The position numbers and the translations under genes are program-made. From CAJLIR01 sp964408085 (lineage in GTDB: Bacteria; Bacillota_I; Bacilli_A; RF39; UBA660), in NCBI GenBank assembly GCA_964408085.1, contig CAYOYB010000004.1, positions 62,001-126,000 of the forward strand: DNA of 64,000 nucleotides. The letters run 5' to 3'. How positions within the stretch are numbered: position 1 is the stretch's first letter; every line of letters starts with the position of its first letter. The notes under the pieces were generated by a model, which saw only the letters and a program-made list of their open reading frames with translations, did not search any database and had not been told where the DNA came from. Positions 33,348 to 41,882 of this stretch are shown in pieces.

Positions 33348-35003
33348 TTATTTTTTTCCTTTTCTACCATAAGGATTTCTCGCTAAATTTCTATTTTCAT
33401 ATTTAAAATTTATTTCTAGAGCTATATCATATTTATATTTGATAGTAATATTTCTATCTTTATCAATCACTATTCTATCGACTAAAGTATCTATCAATTC
33501 TTTTTTAGGTTTATTTAAATCCAATAGTTTTTTAATCTTTTTTGTATAATTTGGTAAAATACTACTTTTGTTTTTAATTTTATATTTTTTTACTTGTTCA
33601 TTTTCAATACTTTCATTTATTTGTTTTAGTTTATTTTCTGATTCGCTTGCTAATACCTTATAAGTGTCTGCTGAAATTACCCCATCACATCTATCGTTAT
33701 ATAGAGTTGTTAACATATTTGTTATTTTATCTTTTTCAATCTGTAATTCTTTAATAACTTTATCTATATCAGTTGTTTCTTTATGAATATTTTTAACAAC
33801 TTCATTATTTAATTCATTTACATCAAGTTCTTTAATTAATTTAGATACTGATTTATTTATTTGTTCCAATATTTGTTCTTCTAAATAATTATATGGATAA
33901 AAATGTGAATAACATCTTCCTCTTATTGGATCTCTAGAATATCTATTACAATTAACAGACCAATAATCTAACTTTTTTCTATAAAGAACTGTTAGCCTAT
34001 TTTGACACTCTTTACAAAATAATTTCCCTTCTAACAATCTTTTTTCCCTATTTGTCTTAACTTCATAATTTCTAGTATTTCGCTTTCTTAAAGTATTAAC
34101 ATATTTAAAAGTCTCTTTATCAACTAATGCCTCATGGGTATTTTCTACAATAATCCATAATTTTTCGTCTAAAGTTATTTTTTTCTTTGATTTATAATTC
34201 ACTTTTGTTTGAGTATGCTGAATCATATCACCAGTATATATTCTGTTACACAAGATTTTTTTTACTGTAGAAATATTCCAGTTATCTCTATCTATTAATC
34301 TTGATGAATAATTAGTTTTTTTATAACCGCTTGGTGTAACAATATTTTCTTTATTTAATCTATTTGCTATTTCAGTTGGTCCAATTCCTTCTGCACGCCA
34401 GTTAAATATATTTTTTACTATAGGAGCAGTTTCAGGATTAGGGATCAAATGTCCTTTATCTTTTGGATCTCTCATATAACCAAAGCAAGGTAGACTACCA
34501 ACAAATTTTCCATTTTTTCTTTTTTCATTCAAAACATTTCTAATTTTAATAGAATTTTGTTTACTATAATAATCATTACAAGCAATTATAAATGTTGATG
34601 AATCGTTACTAGCTTGATTTTTAAAACTATCATATGACTCAAGTATAGATATAAATCTTACACTATTTTCTGGGAAAAATGTTTCAATATAATAACCTGT
34701 CATAACATGATCTCTACCAAGTCTAGATAAATCTTTAACTATTACACAATTTATCTTTTTTTGTTTTATATCTTCTATCATTTTTTGAAATCCAGGTCTA
34801 TCAAAATCTGTACCAGAATATCCATCATCAACATATTCTTCAACTAAATTAAATGCATTATTCTTAACATAACTTCTCAATAATTCTTTTTGATTAATTA
34901 CACTTTCACTATCAGATTCATATTTTTTATCTTTATCTTCTTGAGATAATCTTATATAGATTCCAACATTGAAATCCATTCCAGCTAAGTAAGTATTATA
35001 CAT
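33348..35003 (-). CDS. Large serine recombinase (element integrase)
   Basis: A 551-aa site-specific recombinase. The resolvase domain (about residues 10-155) has VGIYIRLSQEDKD with the nucleophilic Ser, GYSGTDFDRPGFQ and VKDLSRLGRDHVMTG. The recombinase domain (about 165-290) has LPCFGYMRDPKDKG and EIANRLNKENIVTPSG. A zinc ribbon follows (about 325-370, CKECQNRL ... CNRYSRDPIRGRCYSH), then a coiled coil. It should catalyse integration at attB inside the amidase and, with a directionality factor, excision. GGAGGAATGA precedes the ATG. Small genes upstream (35082-35706) may encode its partner. Confidence 0.95.
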   Translation of the reverse strand: MYNTYLAGMDFNVGIYIRLSQEDKDKKYESDSESVINQKELLRSYVKNNAFNLVEEYVDDGYSGTDFDRPGFQKMIEDIKQKKINCVIVKDLSRLGRDHVMTGYYIETFFPENSVRFISILESYDSFKNQASNDSSTFIIACNDYYSKQNSIKIRNVLNEKRKNGKFVGSLPCFGYMRDPKDKGHLIPNPETAPIVKNIFNWRAEGIGPTEIANRLNKENIVTPSGYKKTNYSSRLIDRDNWNISTVKKILCNRIYTGDMIQHTQTKVNYKSKKKITLDEKLWIIVENTHEALVDKETFKYVNTLRKRNTRNYEVKTNREKRLLEGKLFCKECQNRLTVLYRKKLDYWSVNCNRYSRDPIRGRCYSHFYPYNYLEEQILEQINKSVSKLIKELDVNELNNEVVKNIHKETTDIDKVIKELQIEKDKITNMLTTLYNDRCDGVISADTYKVLASESENKLKQINESIENEQVKKYKIKNKSSILPNYTKKIKKLLDLNKPKKELIDTLVDRIVIDKDRNITIKYKYDIALEINFKYENRNLARNPYGRKGKK

Positions 35004-35081
35004 TCATTCCTCCAATCATCTTACTTAATTGGGTATTAAGACAATTTAATAATAACGCGATATTAAAAAAATTGCAATACA

Positions 35082-35165
35082 TCATTTTTTAATTTCTTCA
35101 TCTTTTTTTATCTCTTCGATAAGATATTTTAAAATAAGATCTTTAAACTTAATTTCATTATTCAT
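35082..35165 (-). CDS. Possible 27-aa peptide upstream of the recombinase
   Basis: A short ORF with AGGTGTTGTT before its ATG. The peptide MNNEIKFKDLILKYLIEEIK then KDEEIKK is a charged amphipathic helix. It lies between the 63-aa gene and the recombinase on the same strand. It could be a leader peptide, part of the directionality control, or chance. Supported only by its ribosome binding site and composition. Confidence 0.35.
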   Translation of the reverse strand: MNNEIKFKDLILKYLIEEIKKDEEIKK

Positions 35166-35275
35166 AACAACACCTATTTAAAGTTATGTTATAATTTCTA
35201 ATTTTATTATCCTTCATTTTTTCAACCCCCTTGGTTTCAAATAAAAAACTATCAGTTCCTTTTCACCAATAGTTA

Positions 35276-35467
35276 TTAAATATTAACTTTATTTTTTATA
35301 AGCTCATTCTTTTTTATATCAGTATCATCAAAAAGATTCTTTTCTTCTCTTATAATGTATTTAAAACACTTCCTATTAAACATGTCTTTTAATCTTTCTT
35401 CGTTTAGATTTGGTTTATTAGTTTTAAATTCGTATGTAATCACATAATTAACTTTTCTTTTTTTCAT
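35276..35467 (-). CDS. Hypothetical small basic protein, 63 aa
   Basis: A basic 63-aa protein (MKKRKVNYVITYEFKTNKPN at the start, ELIKNKVNI at the end). GGCGGAGAAA precedes the ATG. Small proteins of this kind commonly precede serine recombinases in Bacillota mobile elements, where some act as accessory or excision factors. It is a candidate recombination directionality factor, without sequence proof. Confidence 0.6.
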   Translation of the reverse strand: MKKRKVNYVITYEFKTNKPNLNEERLKDMFNRKCFKYIIREEKNLFDDTDIKKNELIKNKVNI

Positions 35468-35535
35468 TTTCTCCGCCTTTCACCAAAATTGTAACGCACT
35501 TATAAAAATATGTCAGCAGTAAATTAAATGCTCAA

Positions 35536-35706
35536 TTACTTATCATTTCTAATAACTACTTCAAGATTTTTATAGATATATTCTTTTAACAATGATTCCA
35601 TTGCAAATTGAAATGTAACTTTATTATTAGATAATACTTTTTGAATTGCTTTCTCAGTATTACTATCTATCCTAAATTTCTTTTGTATAGTTTTATTTGC
35701 TCTCAT
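35536..35706 (-). CDS. Small ribbon-helix-helix-like protein, 56 aa
   Basis: A 56-codon ORF from ATG 35706 with GGAGGATGTTTAT upstream. The sequence MRANKTIQKKFRIDSNTEKA, then IQKVLSNNKVTFQFAMESLL, follows the pattern of ribbon-helix-helix DNA-binding proteins: a basic beta strand followed by two helices. The long upstream region holds two palindromic operator-like sites (35891-35909 and 35934-35952), so it is a likely autoregulator, perhaps of the element. Confidence 0.6.
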   Translation of the reverse strand: MRANKTIQKKFRIDSNTEKAIQKVLSNNKVTFQFAMESLLKEYIYKNLEVVIRNDK

Positions 35707-35836
35707 ATAAACATCCTCCTTTCTATAATTTTGGTACCGTCTTTATATTCTTATAGATATAAAAATAAAAATATTTTTAAACTAAAATTAAAGCAGGATA
35801 AATCTTGTTTACAAACAACTAGCCAGTGTCTAGTTT

Positions 35837-35929
35837 ATCCTTATTTTATAAGAGATTTCAAAATTGCAAAGTGTAAACATTTTTCATATTTGTTATACAA
35901 TTGTATACATCATAATCCTTATTTTATAA
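35837..35929. repeat. 15-bp direct repeats in the regulatory region
   Basis: ATCCTTATTTTATAA occurs at 35837-35851 and again at 35915-35929. Together with the palindromes it makes the 35.7-36.0 kb gap dense in repeated motifs, as expected of a control region rather than a coding one. Confidence 0.6.
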
Positions 35930-35952
35930 AGGGTGTTATACACTCGTATACA
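35891..35952. promoter_or_regulatory. Two palindromic operator-like sites
   Basis: TGTTATACAATTGTATACA (35891-35909) and TGTTATACACTCGTATACA (35934-35952) share TGTTATACA and GTATACA arms. Their centres are 43 bp apart, close to four helical turns. They lie upstream of the 56-aa ribbon-helix-helix-like gene and beyond the dnd operon terminator, so they probably control the recombinase-side genes. Confidence 0.6.
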
Positions 35953-36054
35953 TTTTTTTAATACGAAATATTTCATTTTTGATACATAAATAATAATTTT
36001 TGTAAAAAAATTTGGTACCAGAATTATATATTTTTTAAGGGGCAATTTTGAATA

Positions 36055-36086
36055 CAAAAAACACCAACAAGAATAGCTTGCTGGTG
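36055..36086 (-). terminator. Terminator after the dnd operon
   Basis: CACCAGCAAG pairs with CTTGTTGGTG (one G-U) around CTATT on the minus strand, followed by six T residues. It separates the dnd operon from the recombinase-side genes. The rest of 36.09-36.33 kb is AT-rich without visible features, apart from a weak hairpin at 36299-36318. Confidence 0.8.
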
Positions 36087-36325
36087 CAATAAATTTTACA
36101 ATTATTTCGTATTCTACTATATTGTAACATACAATTGTTGAAAGTCAATAAGGAAAAAATGTTGGATAAATAACTGCAAAAATCTCTGATTAAAATCTAA
36201 TTAAGCCTTATAAATACTGCATTTTCCTAAATAGATACTTTAATGGATATTTGCCTATTTACAATAACAAATAATTTTTTTATACCAATAATTTATAAAA
36301 ATGCGACTACATTTTTTAATATTTA

Positions 36326-37438
36326 TTATTCAATTTCATCAAAATCATTATAATCACAATAAGATGATAATGAGAATCTTATTGTCTCCCTTATTTGTTC
36401 GTCCGAATAACCACATTCTTTTAAAACATATGATGGTTTTGAATTACTACAAGCAGAGCCTGTACTTGCAGATATAATTGAAGAAGCATTTTTCAAAAAC
36501 AGTTGATTATTATAGCCTTTTATTTGAATACTAACTAATCCTGGTATTTTATTCTCAAAATTATTATTTATAATTATTCTATCACCAAATACATCAATCA
36601 TTTTTTTCTTAAATTGTTTTTCATATTTTTTTAATATTTCAATATTTTTTTCCAAATCTTTTTCAGCTATTTCAGCAGCTTTACCCAAGCCAACTATTTG
36701 ATGTACTGCTAAAGTACCACTTCTAAATCCAAATTCCTGTTCTCCTCCATGTATCAAAGGAGTTATTTTAGGATACAAATTATTTGAATCCTTTCTTATA
36801 AATAATATTCCAATACCTTTTGGGCCATAAAATTTATGTGCAGACATAGACAAAAAATCTATATTTGCCATTTCTTGTAAATTAATATAACCTTTACCAG
36901 CAAATTGAGTTGCATCAGTATGAAATAAAACATTATGCTTATGACAAATTTCAGATAATCTCTTTACATCGTTAATACTTCCCAATTCATTATTTGCCCA
37001 CATTATTGAAACTAAAATTGTATTCTCTTTGATATTTTTTTCTAGGATTTCTGGTAAAACAATTCCCTCACGATTAACAGGTAAAAATGTAACTTCAAAA
37101 CCGTTTTCTTCTAAAAAAATGGCAGTATTTTTTATACAAGAATGTTCTACTGCACTTACTATAATATGATTGCCTTTATACTTATTCGCATGAGTATAGC
37201 CCTTTAATACCAAATTATTACTTTCAGTAGAACCACTTGTAAATATTACTTCATCATTTCTACAATTAACAAATGAGGCAACTCTTTGTCTAGCTAAGTC
37301 TACTGCTTCTTGAGATTTTAATGCTTGATTATAATATTTACTATTAGGATTACCATAAAATTCTGTAATATATGGCAGCATTTCATCACATACCTCAGGT
37401 AAAACTCTTGTAGTTGCTGAATTATCTAGATATAACAT
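36326..37438 (-). CDS. dndA: Cysteine desulfurase of the phosphorothioation system (DndA/IscS-like)
   Basis: A 370-aa class V PLP enzyme that takes sulfur from L-cysteine for DNA phosphorothioation. MLYLDNSATTRVLPEV is the typical start, with AGAAGG eight bases before the ATG at 37438 (a GTG at 37447 is an alternative). The Schiff-base Lys is in SMSAHKFYGPKGIG near residue 205, and the catalytic Cys is in STGSACSNSKPSYVL near 330. It is the last gene of the operon, six codons behind dndE. The location fixes its role as DndA, although the fold is shared with NifS and IscS. Confidence 0.88.
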   Translation of the reverse strand: MLYLDNSATTRVLPEVCDEMLPYITEFYGNPNSKYYNQALKSQEAVDLARQRVASFVNCRNDEVIFTSGSTESNNLVLKGYTHANKYKGNHIIVSAVEHSCIKNTAIFLEENGFEVTFLPVNREGIVLPEILEKNIKENTILVSIMWANNELGSINDVKRLSEICHKHNVLFHTDATQFAGKGYINLQEMANIDFLSMSAHKFYGPKGIGILFIRKDSNNLYPKITPLIHGGEQEFGFRSGTLAVHQIVGLGKAAEIAEKDLEKNIEILKKYEKQFKKKMIDVFGDRIIINNNFENKIPGLVSIQIKGYNNQLFLKNASSIISASTGSACSNSKPSYVLKECGYSDEQIRETIRFSLSSYCDYNDFDEIE

Positions 37439-37452
37439 TTTATTCACCTTCT

Positions 37453-37839
37453 TTAAAGTAATTCAAAAATGGAATCTAATACCTTGTCGTAATTACCTTT
37501 TAACTGATATTCATCATATAATACATTAACGCCTCTAGAAATATGTGCATTAAATAATTCAGGAAATAATTCTGAATCTGTAACTTCTTTATTTAATTGT
37601 TCAATTAATAATGCCTTATATAATTCATCAAAATCTCCTGTTATAGTAATTCTTTGATATGTAGCACCTCCGTGATCGTTGTTGATTTCATTGTACTGTT
37701 TTCTTGGATCTTCTTTGCTTTTTAATGAGAGACCTATAGCTATTCTCATAACAGAGGCTTTGGTGGATAATTTTAGTAACTTTTGTAATTCTATTATCTT
37801 CTGTTCAACTTCTAATGAAGTAGTTAATCTACCATTCAT
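37453..37839 (-). CDS. dndE: DNA sulfur modification protein DndE
   Basis: A 128-aa protein. The C-terminal part, ITITGDFDELYKALLIEQ and NAHISRGVNVLYDEY, matches the DndE pattern (GEYDxLFxALL ... AHINRGVxxL). The N-terminal part is a small helical domain with a lysine-rich face. DndE is essential for phosphorothioation and binds nicked DNA, within the DndCDE complex. The ATG lies directly behind the dndD stop, with AAAGGAGG 13 bases upstream, so it is translationally coupled. It is followed by dndA. Confidence 0.85.
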   Translation of the reverse strand: MNGRLTTSLEVEQKIIELQKLLKLSTKASVMRIAIGLSLKSKEDPRKQYNEINNDHGGATYQRITITGDFDELYKALLIEQLNKEVTDSELFPELFNAHISRGVNVLYDEYQLKGNYDKVLDSIFELL

Positions 37840-37841
37840 AA

Positions 37842-39767
37842 TTAAAAATAAGCCTCCTTTATTTCTGTTTTTCCTTCTGTTTCATCATTAATCAATATAT
37901 AATTTTTACTTAAATTCTTCTTAACAATTTTATATAAATTTCCTACAATTTCCTCATCTGTTGATAATATTAAAACCTGTTCAGAAATAGTGCATAATAT
38001 TTTTTCTACGAATAATGCCCTATTTTCCTTATCTAACCTAGCTAATGGAGTATCAAATGTAAAAACATTATTACGATCAGACAGTTTAAATATAGACCAT
38101 ACTATAGCAGCGATAAGCAACTGTTTCTCACCAGCTGATAAAATAGTAATATCCTTTTCAAACCCTTTATTATCAAATAAAATAATTTCATAAGAATCAT
38201 TATTTATTTCCATTTTTGTAATGTAATTTTCCTTCTTATTAATTTCATCAAACTTTTTTACAGCTAATTCTGATATTCTTGTTAAATAATTAATAGTTTG
38301 CTTTTTCTTATATTCTTCAGAAACTTTTAGAATTTTTCTCGCTATAAAAAAACTATTCTCTTCTTTTTTTTCTGAATCTAATTTCTTTTCCATTGTTTCA
38401 AGTTCAATAAATGAACTATTAACTTCTAATGTAGCCCTTTTTATATTTTTTTCTACATCTCTTATTTTTATTTTCAATTCTTCTAAATCTATTTCTAACA
38501 CTTTTATTTCTTTTAATAATTTTTGCAAATCTTTAGAATTTGCATTTTCATTTTTATCAATTATTTGTTTATATAGTTTAGTACTAGTCAAATCATCTCT
38601 GCTACTTAATAAAATTTGTTTTAAAGAATAAATATCTAATTTTTCATATCTTTCTAAAAATTCATTTATTAGTTTATTTAATTTAGGAGTAGTATTATAC
38701 TTGATATCTAATTCAGAATCATCAACCATATCTAGTAATTCTTTTTTTATTTTTTTAACAGCTTGTTCACCTAAAAGCTGTTCAATTTCATCAACATATT
38801 TAAGTAAAATTTTTGGTTTTTCTTTTCGTATTTCTTTGCTTATATTTTTAATTCTATTTGCATTAAGATAAAAAACTACATCATCCTCTAAAAAATCCTT
38901 TATTAAAGCCATATTTTCTTTTCTATTTTTTTCAAGCATTTCTAATGAACTTCTCATAGCAAATTTCTTTTTTTCATCAAGTCCACCATAATTTTCAAAT
39001 TTTTTCATTAAATTTCTTAATTTAAAATGTTGTTCAGCTTCAGTATTTTTATATCGTATTAAAACATCAGTTAAATTTTTTAGATTTTTTTGGTTTTCAT
39101 TATATTTATTTCTATATTCCAATAAATTAATTTCATCAGTAGAAAAAACCTTTCTACTTTTTTCCTTTTCTATGTAAAAAGATATGTCATCTTCCATTTT
39201 TTCAAAAATATTTAAATTAAAATTGACATTTATAATTTCTCTTAAATATTCTGATATTTTGTTTTCATCTATTATTTGAGCAATTTTTTCGCCATCAAAT
39301 AACATTGTATCTATTACAGATGGCGGCATTATTTCTTTTAATTTTGTTTGCATCTGTTCTATTTCTTCATCATTCAAAAAAATTTTATTTTTCTTAACCC
39401 GTAACGTTTCTAATATTGAGTCGTTTACCTTCTTCCATGATCTAGTAACTGTATAATTATTTTCAATATAATTCTCAATTAGACTGAACTCTATGTCTAT
39501 TTCGTAGTAGGAAATTTTCTTTTTTAATTCTACATAATTAAATATCTTTTTTAGTGAATTATAATAAACATTACTATTTGTTTTTAAACCATAGGCATAA
39601 GAACCAAATAAACCTGTTTTTATAGAATTTAATAAAGTTGTCTTACCTGCACCATTTTTTCCACCTATTAAAATAATATTCTTATCCTTACTAACATTAA
39701 TATTAAATATATTATTTTCATTTCTATATGGACCGATATTATGTAACTTTATCTTAGTTATTTTCAT
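37842..39767 (-). CDS. dndD: DNA sulfur modification protein DndD (SMC-like ATPase)
   Basis: A 641-aa SMC/Rad50-like ATPase. The Walker A motif is GGKNGAGKTTLLNSIKTGLFG (about residue 35). A long coiled-coil region follows (about 200-520), then the ABC signature LSAGEKQLLIAAIVWS and Walker B NVFTFDTPLARLD near the C terminus. In known systems DndD hydrolyses ATP and is thought to act on DNA for nicking or strand opening during sulfur insertion. AGGAGGACTCAACT precedes the ATG. It lies between dndC and dndE, the canonical place. No CxxC hook is seen in the coiled coil. Confidence 0.9.
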   Translation of the reverse strand: MKITKIKLHNIGPYRNENNIFNINVSKDKNIILIGGKNGAGKTTLLNSIKTGLFGSYAYGLKTNSNVYYNSLKKIFNYVELKKKISYYEIDIEFSLIENYIENNYTVTRSWKKVNDSILETLRVKKNKIFLNDEEIEQMQTKLKEIMPPSVIDTMLFDGEKIAQIIDENKISEYLREIINVNFNLNIFEKMEDDISFYIEKEKSRKVFSTDEINLLEYRNKYNENQKNLKNLTDVLIRYKNTEAEQHFKLRNLMKKFENYGGLDEKKKFAMRSSLEMLEKNRKENMALIKDFLEDDVVFYLNANRIKNISKEIRKEKPKILLKYVDEIEQLLGEQAVKKIKKELLDMVDDSELDIKYNTTPKLNKLINEFLERYEKLDIYSLKQILLSSRDDLTSTKLYKQIIDKNENANSKDLQKLLKEIKVLEIDLEELKIKIRDVEKNIKRATLEVNSSFIELETMEKKLDSEKKEENSFFIARKILKVSEEYKKKQTINYLTRISELAVKKFDEINKKENYITKMEINNDSYEIILFDNKGFEKDITILSAGEKQLLIAAIVWSIFKLSDRNNVFTFDTPLARLDKENRALFVEKILCTISEQVLILSTDEEIVGNLYKIVKKNLSKNYILINDETEGKTEIKEAYF

Positions 39768-39786
39768 AGTTGAGTCCTCCTATCTA

Positions 39787-41358
39787 CTAAATATGAATAT
39801 AATCCTGATTTAATAATTTAGAAAGATCCTTTTGAAGATTATCTCTCCTTGTTAAACCAAAACTATTTTTTTCTAAATACAAGATTTTTTTAACCAATTC
39901 AAAATCAATATTGTTATTTACACAAACATCTTTTAGTATTTCTAACTCACTTTCTCCTAATAATTTTATATCGTCAGATATAAAATTTAAATCTATTCCC
40001 ATCACATCTTTATATATTTTACAAACATCGTTATTCCAATAACCTTGTTCTAACCATAACTTACTAATCGCTACTAATTCATCTTTTGTAATTAATTCAT
40101 ATTCAATCCCATGTTCTTCTTTTAATTTTTTTTGAACTTCCAATAATTTTCTTAACATATCTTTTCTTTCTTCATAAGTAAATGGACCTAATCCTAATTG
40201 ACCATAACCTTCATTCAATTTACAAATAATTTTAGGGTCATAGCTACTGGATAAATCAATCTTATTATTTTTTATATATTTAACTACTTCAGATTTGGTT
40301 TTAAAAATATTCCACTGTTCATTAAAATTATCAATACCTGTTTCAATGTTTATCTCTATTTTCTCTCTATCCCCCTTTTTAGGAATAATCAAAATATTAT
40401 CTTTATGATTTACAGAGGAAAAATAAATTTGCCCTGTAGCTCTTCTCTTCATTCTTAAATTTCTATTATCTCTAATACTATATAACCAATTTCTATATTC
40501 TAATAAAGGAACTAACCATTTTATACCACTTGTTATAAATCCATTTAATGCTTTATCTTCTGCAACAACAGTACATACCCAACAACCAAATCTACTATTG
40601 CCACAACTTCCAGCTTTCTTAGTATCTTCATCTACTATTAATGGACATTCTGTACTTGCAGAACTTTCAGCATATAATTTAAATAGCTCTTGGTTATTGC
40701 CTCCCCATGGGCAAGGATAATTTAACAATACATCCCAAACATCATCTATATTAAAATCTATTATAGGTGCAAATGTAAATGCATTACTAAGAGTCGTATG
40801 TCGCATTAGATCGCTGCTTTTTACTGAATGAGAATTTAAAACACGATCTCTTGAATTACTTTCACCTTTTCTAACACCTAATACCATAATTGCTTCGCCA
40901 TTAGCAGCTACTATATCCCTAATAAATCTATTCGCAGGTTCAATTTTCATTCGATCAGTACACCATCTAAATGTTTGATTAGGGCAAGGATATCCCTTTC
41001 CAATTAAATTAGCCCAAAAAGTATTATCATATTGAGGTTGAACTTTATGTGTACTAAGGGGTAAATTATTTTTTTTACCATATTGTTCCATTTTATATAG
41101 TGTAGAATTGATCTCATTAATAATTAAAGGAGTTTCTACTAGAGTATCAGAACTTATAATATATACATGTTTTTTTAATTTTTCTGGTGCTAACTCAGAC
41201 AGTGCCGTTAAAACAACAGTACATGTAGCTGTTGAATCCTTTCCTCCACTATAACCTATAATCCATGGTCTATCATCTTGTAAATAAACTCGTTTTGCTC
41301 TATCTATCGCATCTCTATATTTTTTGCCTTTTTGCTCTAATATGTTTGTAAGTTTCAT
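39787..41358 (-). CDS. dndC: DNA sulfur modification protein DndC (PP-loop, Fe-S)
   Basis: A 523-aa PAPS-reductase-like enzyme with ATP pyrophosphatase activity. The PP-loop is IIGYSGGKDSTATCTVVL near residue 35. Cysteines likely to hold a 4Fe-4S cluster are in YPCPNQTFRWCTDRMK (about 130) and SCGNSRFGCWVCTVVAEDKA (about 255). It is thought to pass sulfur from DndA to the DNA backbone. The length matches DndC proteins. It follows the 167-aa gene and precedes dndD by about 20 bp. The ribosome binding site is GAGGAAGTGCAGTT. Confidence 0.93.
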   Translation of the reverse strand: MKLTNILEQKGKKYRDAIDRAKRVYLQDDRPWIIGYSGGKDSTATCTVVLTALSELAPEKLKKHVYIISSDTLVETPLIINEINSTLYKMEQYGKKNNLPLSTHKVQPQYDNTFWANLIGKGYPCPNQTFRWCTDRMKIEPANRFIRDIVAANGEAIMVLGVRKGESNSRDRVLNSHSVKSSDLMRHTTLSNAFTFAPIIDFNIDDVWDVLLNYPCPWGGNNQELFKLYAESSASTECPLIVDEDTKKAGSCGNSRFGCWVCTVVAEDKALNGFITSGIKWLVPLLEYRNWLYSIRDNRNLRMKRRATGQIYFSSVNHKDNILIIPKKGDREKIEINIETGIDNFNEQWNIFKTKSEVVKYIKNNKIDLSSSYDPKIICKLNEGYGQLGLGPFTYEERKDMLRKLLEVQKKLKEEHGIEYELITKDELVAISKLWLEQGYWNNDVCKIYKDVMGIDLNFISDDIKLLGESELEILKDVCVNNNIDFELVKKILYLEKNSFGLTRRDNLQKDLSKLLNQDYIHI

Positions 41359-41378
41359 AACTGCACTTCCTCTTTACT

Positions 41379-41882
41379 TTATAGTCCCTCTTCCTCCAAA
41401 ATTTCATTAATAGTCTTTGCACCCAAATTACTTTTTTCGAAGAATTTATCTATTATATCTTTTATATTATCAACTTGCTTATCAAAAATAACGTCTGAAA
41501 GCATATTATACAATATGTCAATTCCACCCATAGCATAATCATCAAAAAGTTCTTTTTTATGTAATTTTCGAGGATTTGCTATAGAATTTTCTTCAAATGA
41601 TAATTTCATAGCATTTTCAGCATCAACATCTATTTCATCACTCAAGCAAATTATTTGATATAAAAAATCAATTTTATCAGCTCTATTTTGCAATACATTT
41701 CTTGGTAAATTAGCAGTTATTGAGTTATCATTATCTTGAACATCTTTTTGATTATTAATAAATCCAAGCACCCCTGACATCATATAAATATCAACCAAAT
41801 CAAAACCATACTTATTTTTTAATTCTTGATATTTTTCTGCTTTTTTACCCTTTATTACAATATCAGTTTGAAAAGTTAACAT
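41379..41882 (-). CDS. Uncharacterised 167-aa protein of the dnd operon
   Basis: A soluble acidic protein: MLTFQTDIVIKGKKAEKYQE, then NKYGFDLVDIYMMSGVLGFI, and a helical second half (ELFDDYAMGGIDILYNMLSD). I do not recognise a named family with certainty. It overlaps the end of the upstream SMC-like ATPase gene by 7 bp and precedes dndC, so it is translationally coupled to the ATPase and probably acts with it. It may be a partner, a recognition subunit or a regulator. DndB, the usual regulator, is absent from the operon and this protein does not look like it. Confidence 0.65.
   Translation of the reverse strand: MLTFQTDIVIKGKKAEKYQELKNKYGFDLVDIYMMSGVLGFINNQKDVQDNDNSITANLPRNVLQNRADKIDFLYQIICLSDEIDVDAENAMKLSFEENSIANPRKLHKKELFDDYAMGGIDILYNMLSDVIFDKQVDNIKDIIDKFFEKSNLGAKTINEILEEEGL

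Noticed and set aside
35728..36020. A second T-box, suggested by GGTACC motifs near 35731 and 36014
   Set aside because: Only the GGTACC hexamer is present; there is no Stem I, no GGGTGG...GCG sequence and no paired terminator.
35710..36330. CRISPR array, suggested by repeated AT-rich motifs
   Set aside because: There are only two copies of each motif, with no regular spacers and no cas genes. No CRISPR array was seen elsewhere in the window.
36326..37438. Housekeeping IscS/NifS for Fe-S clusters
   Set aside because: The gene is the last member of the dnd operon inside the mobile element, with no iscU/sufU nearby, so DndA is the better call.
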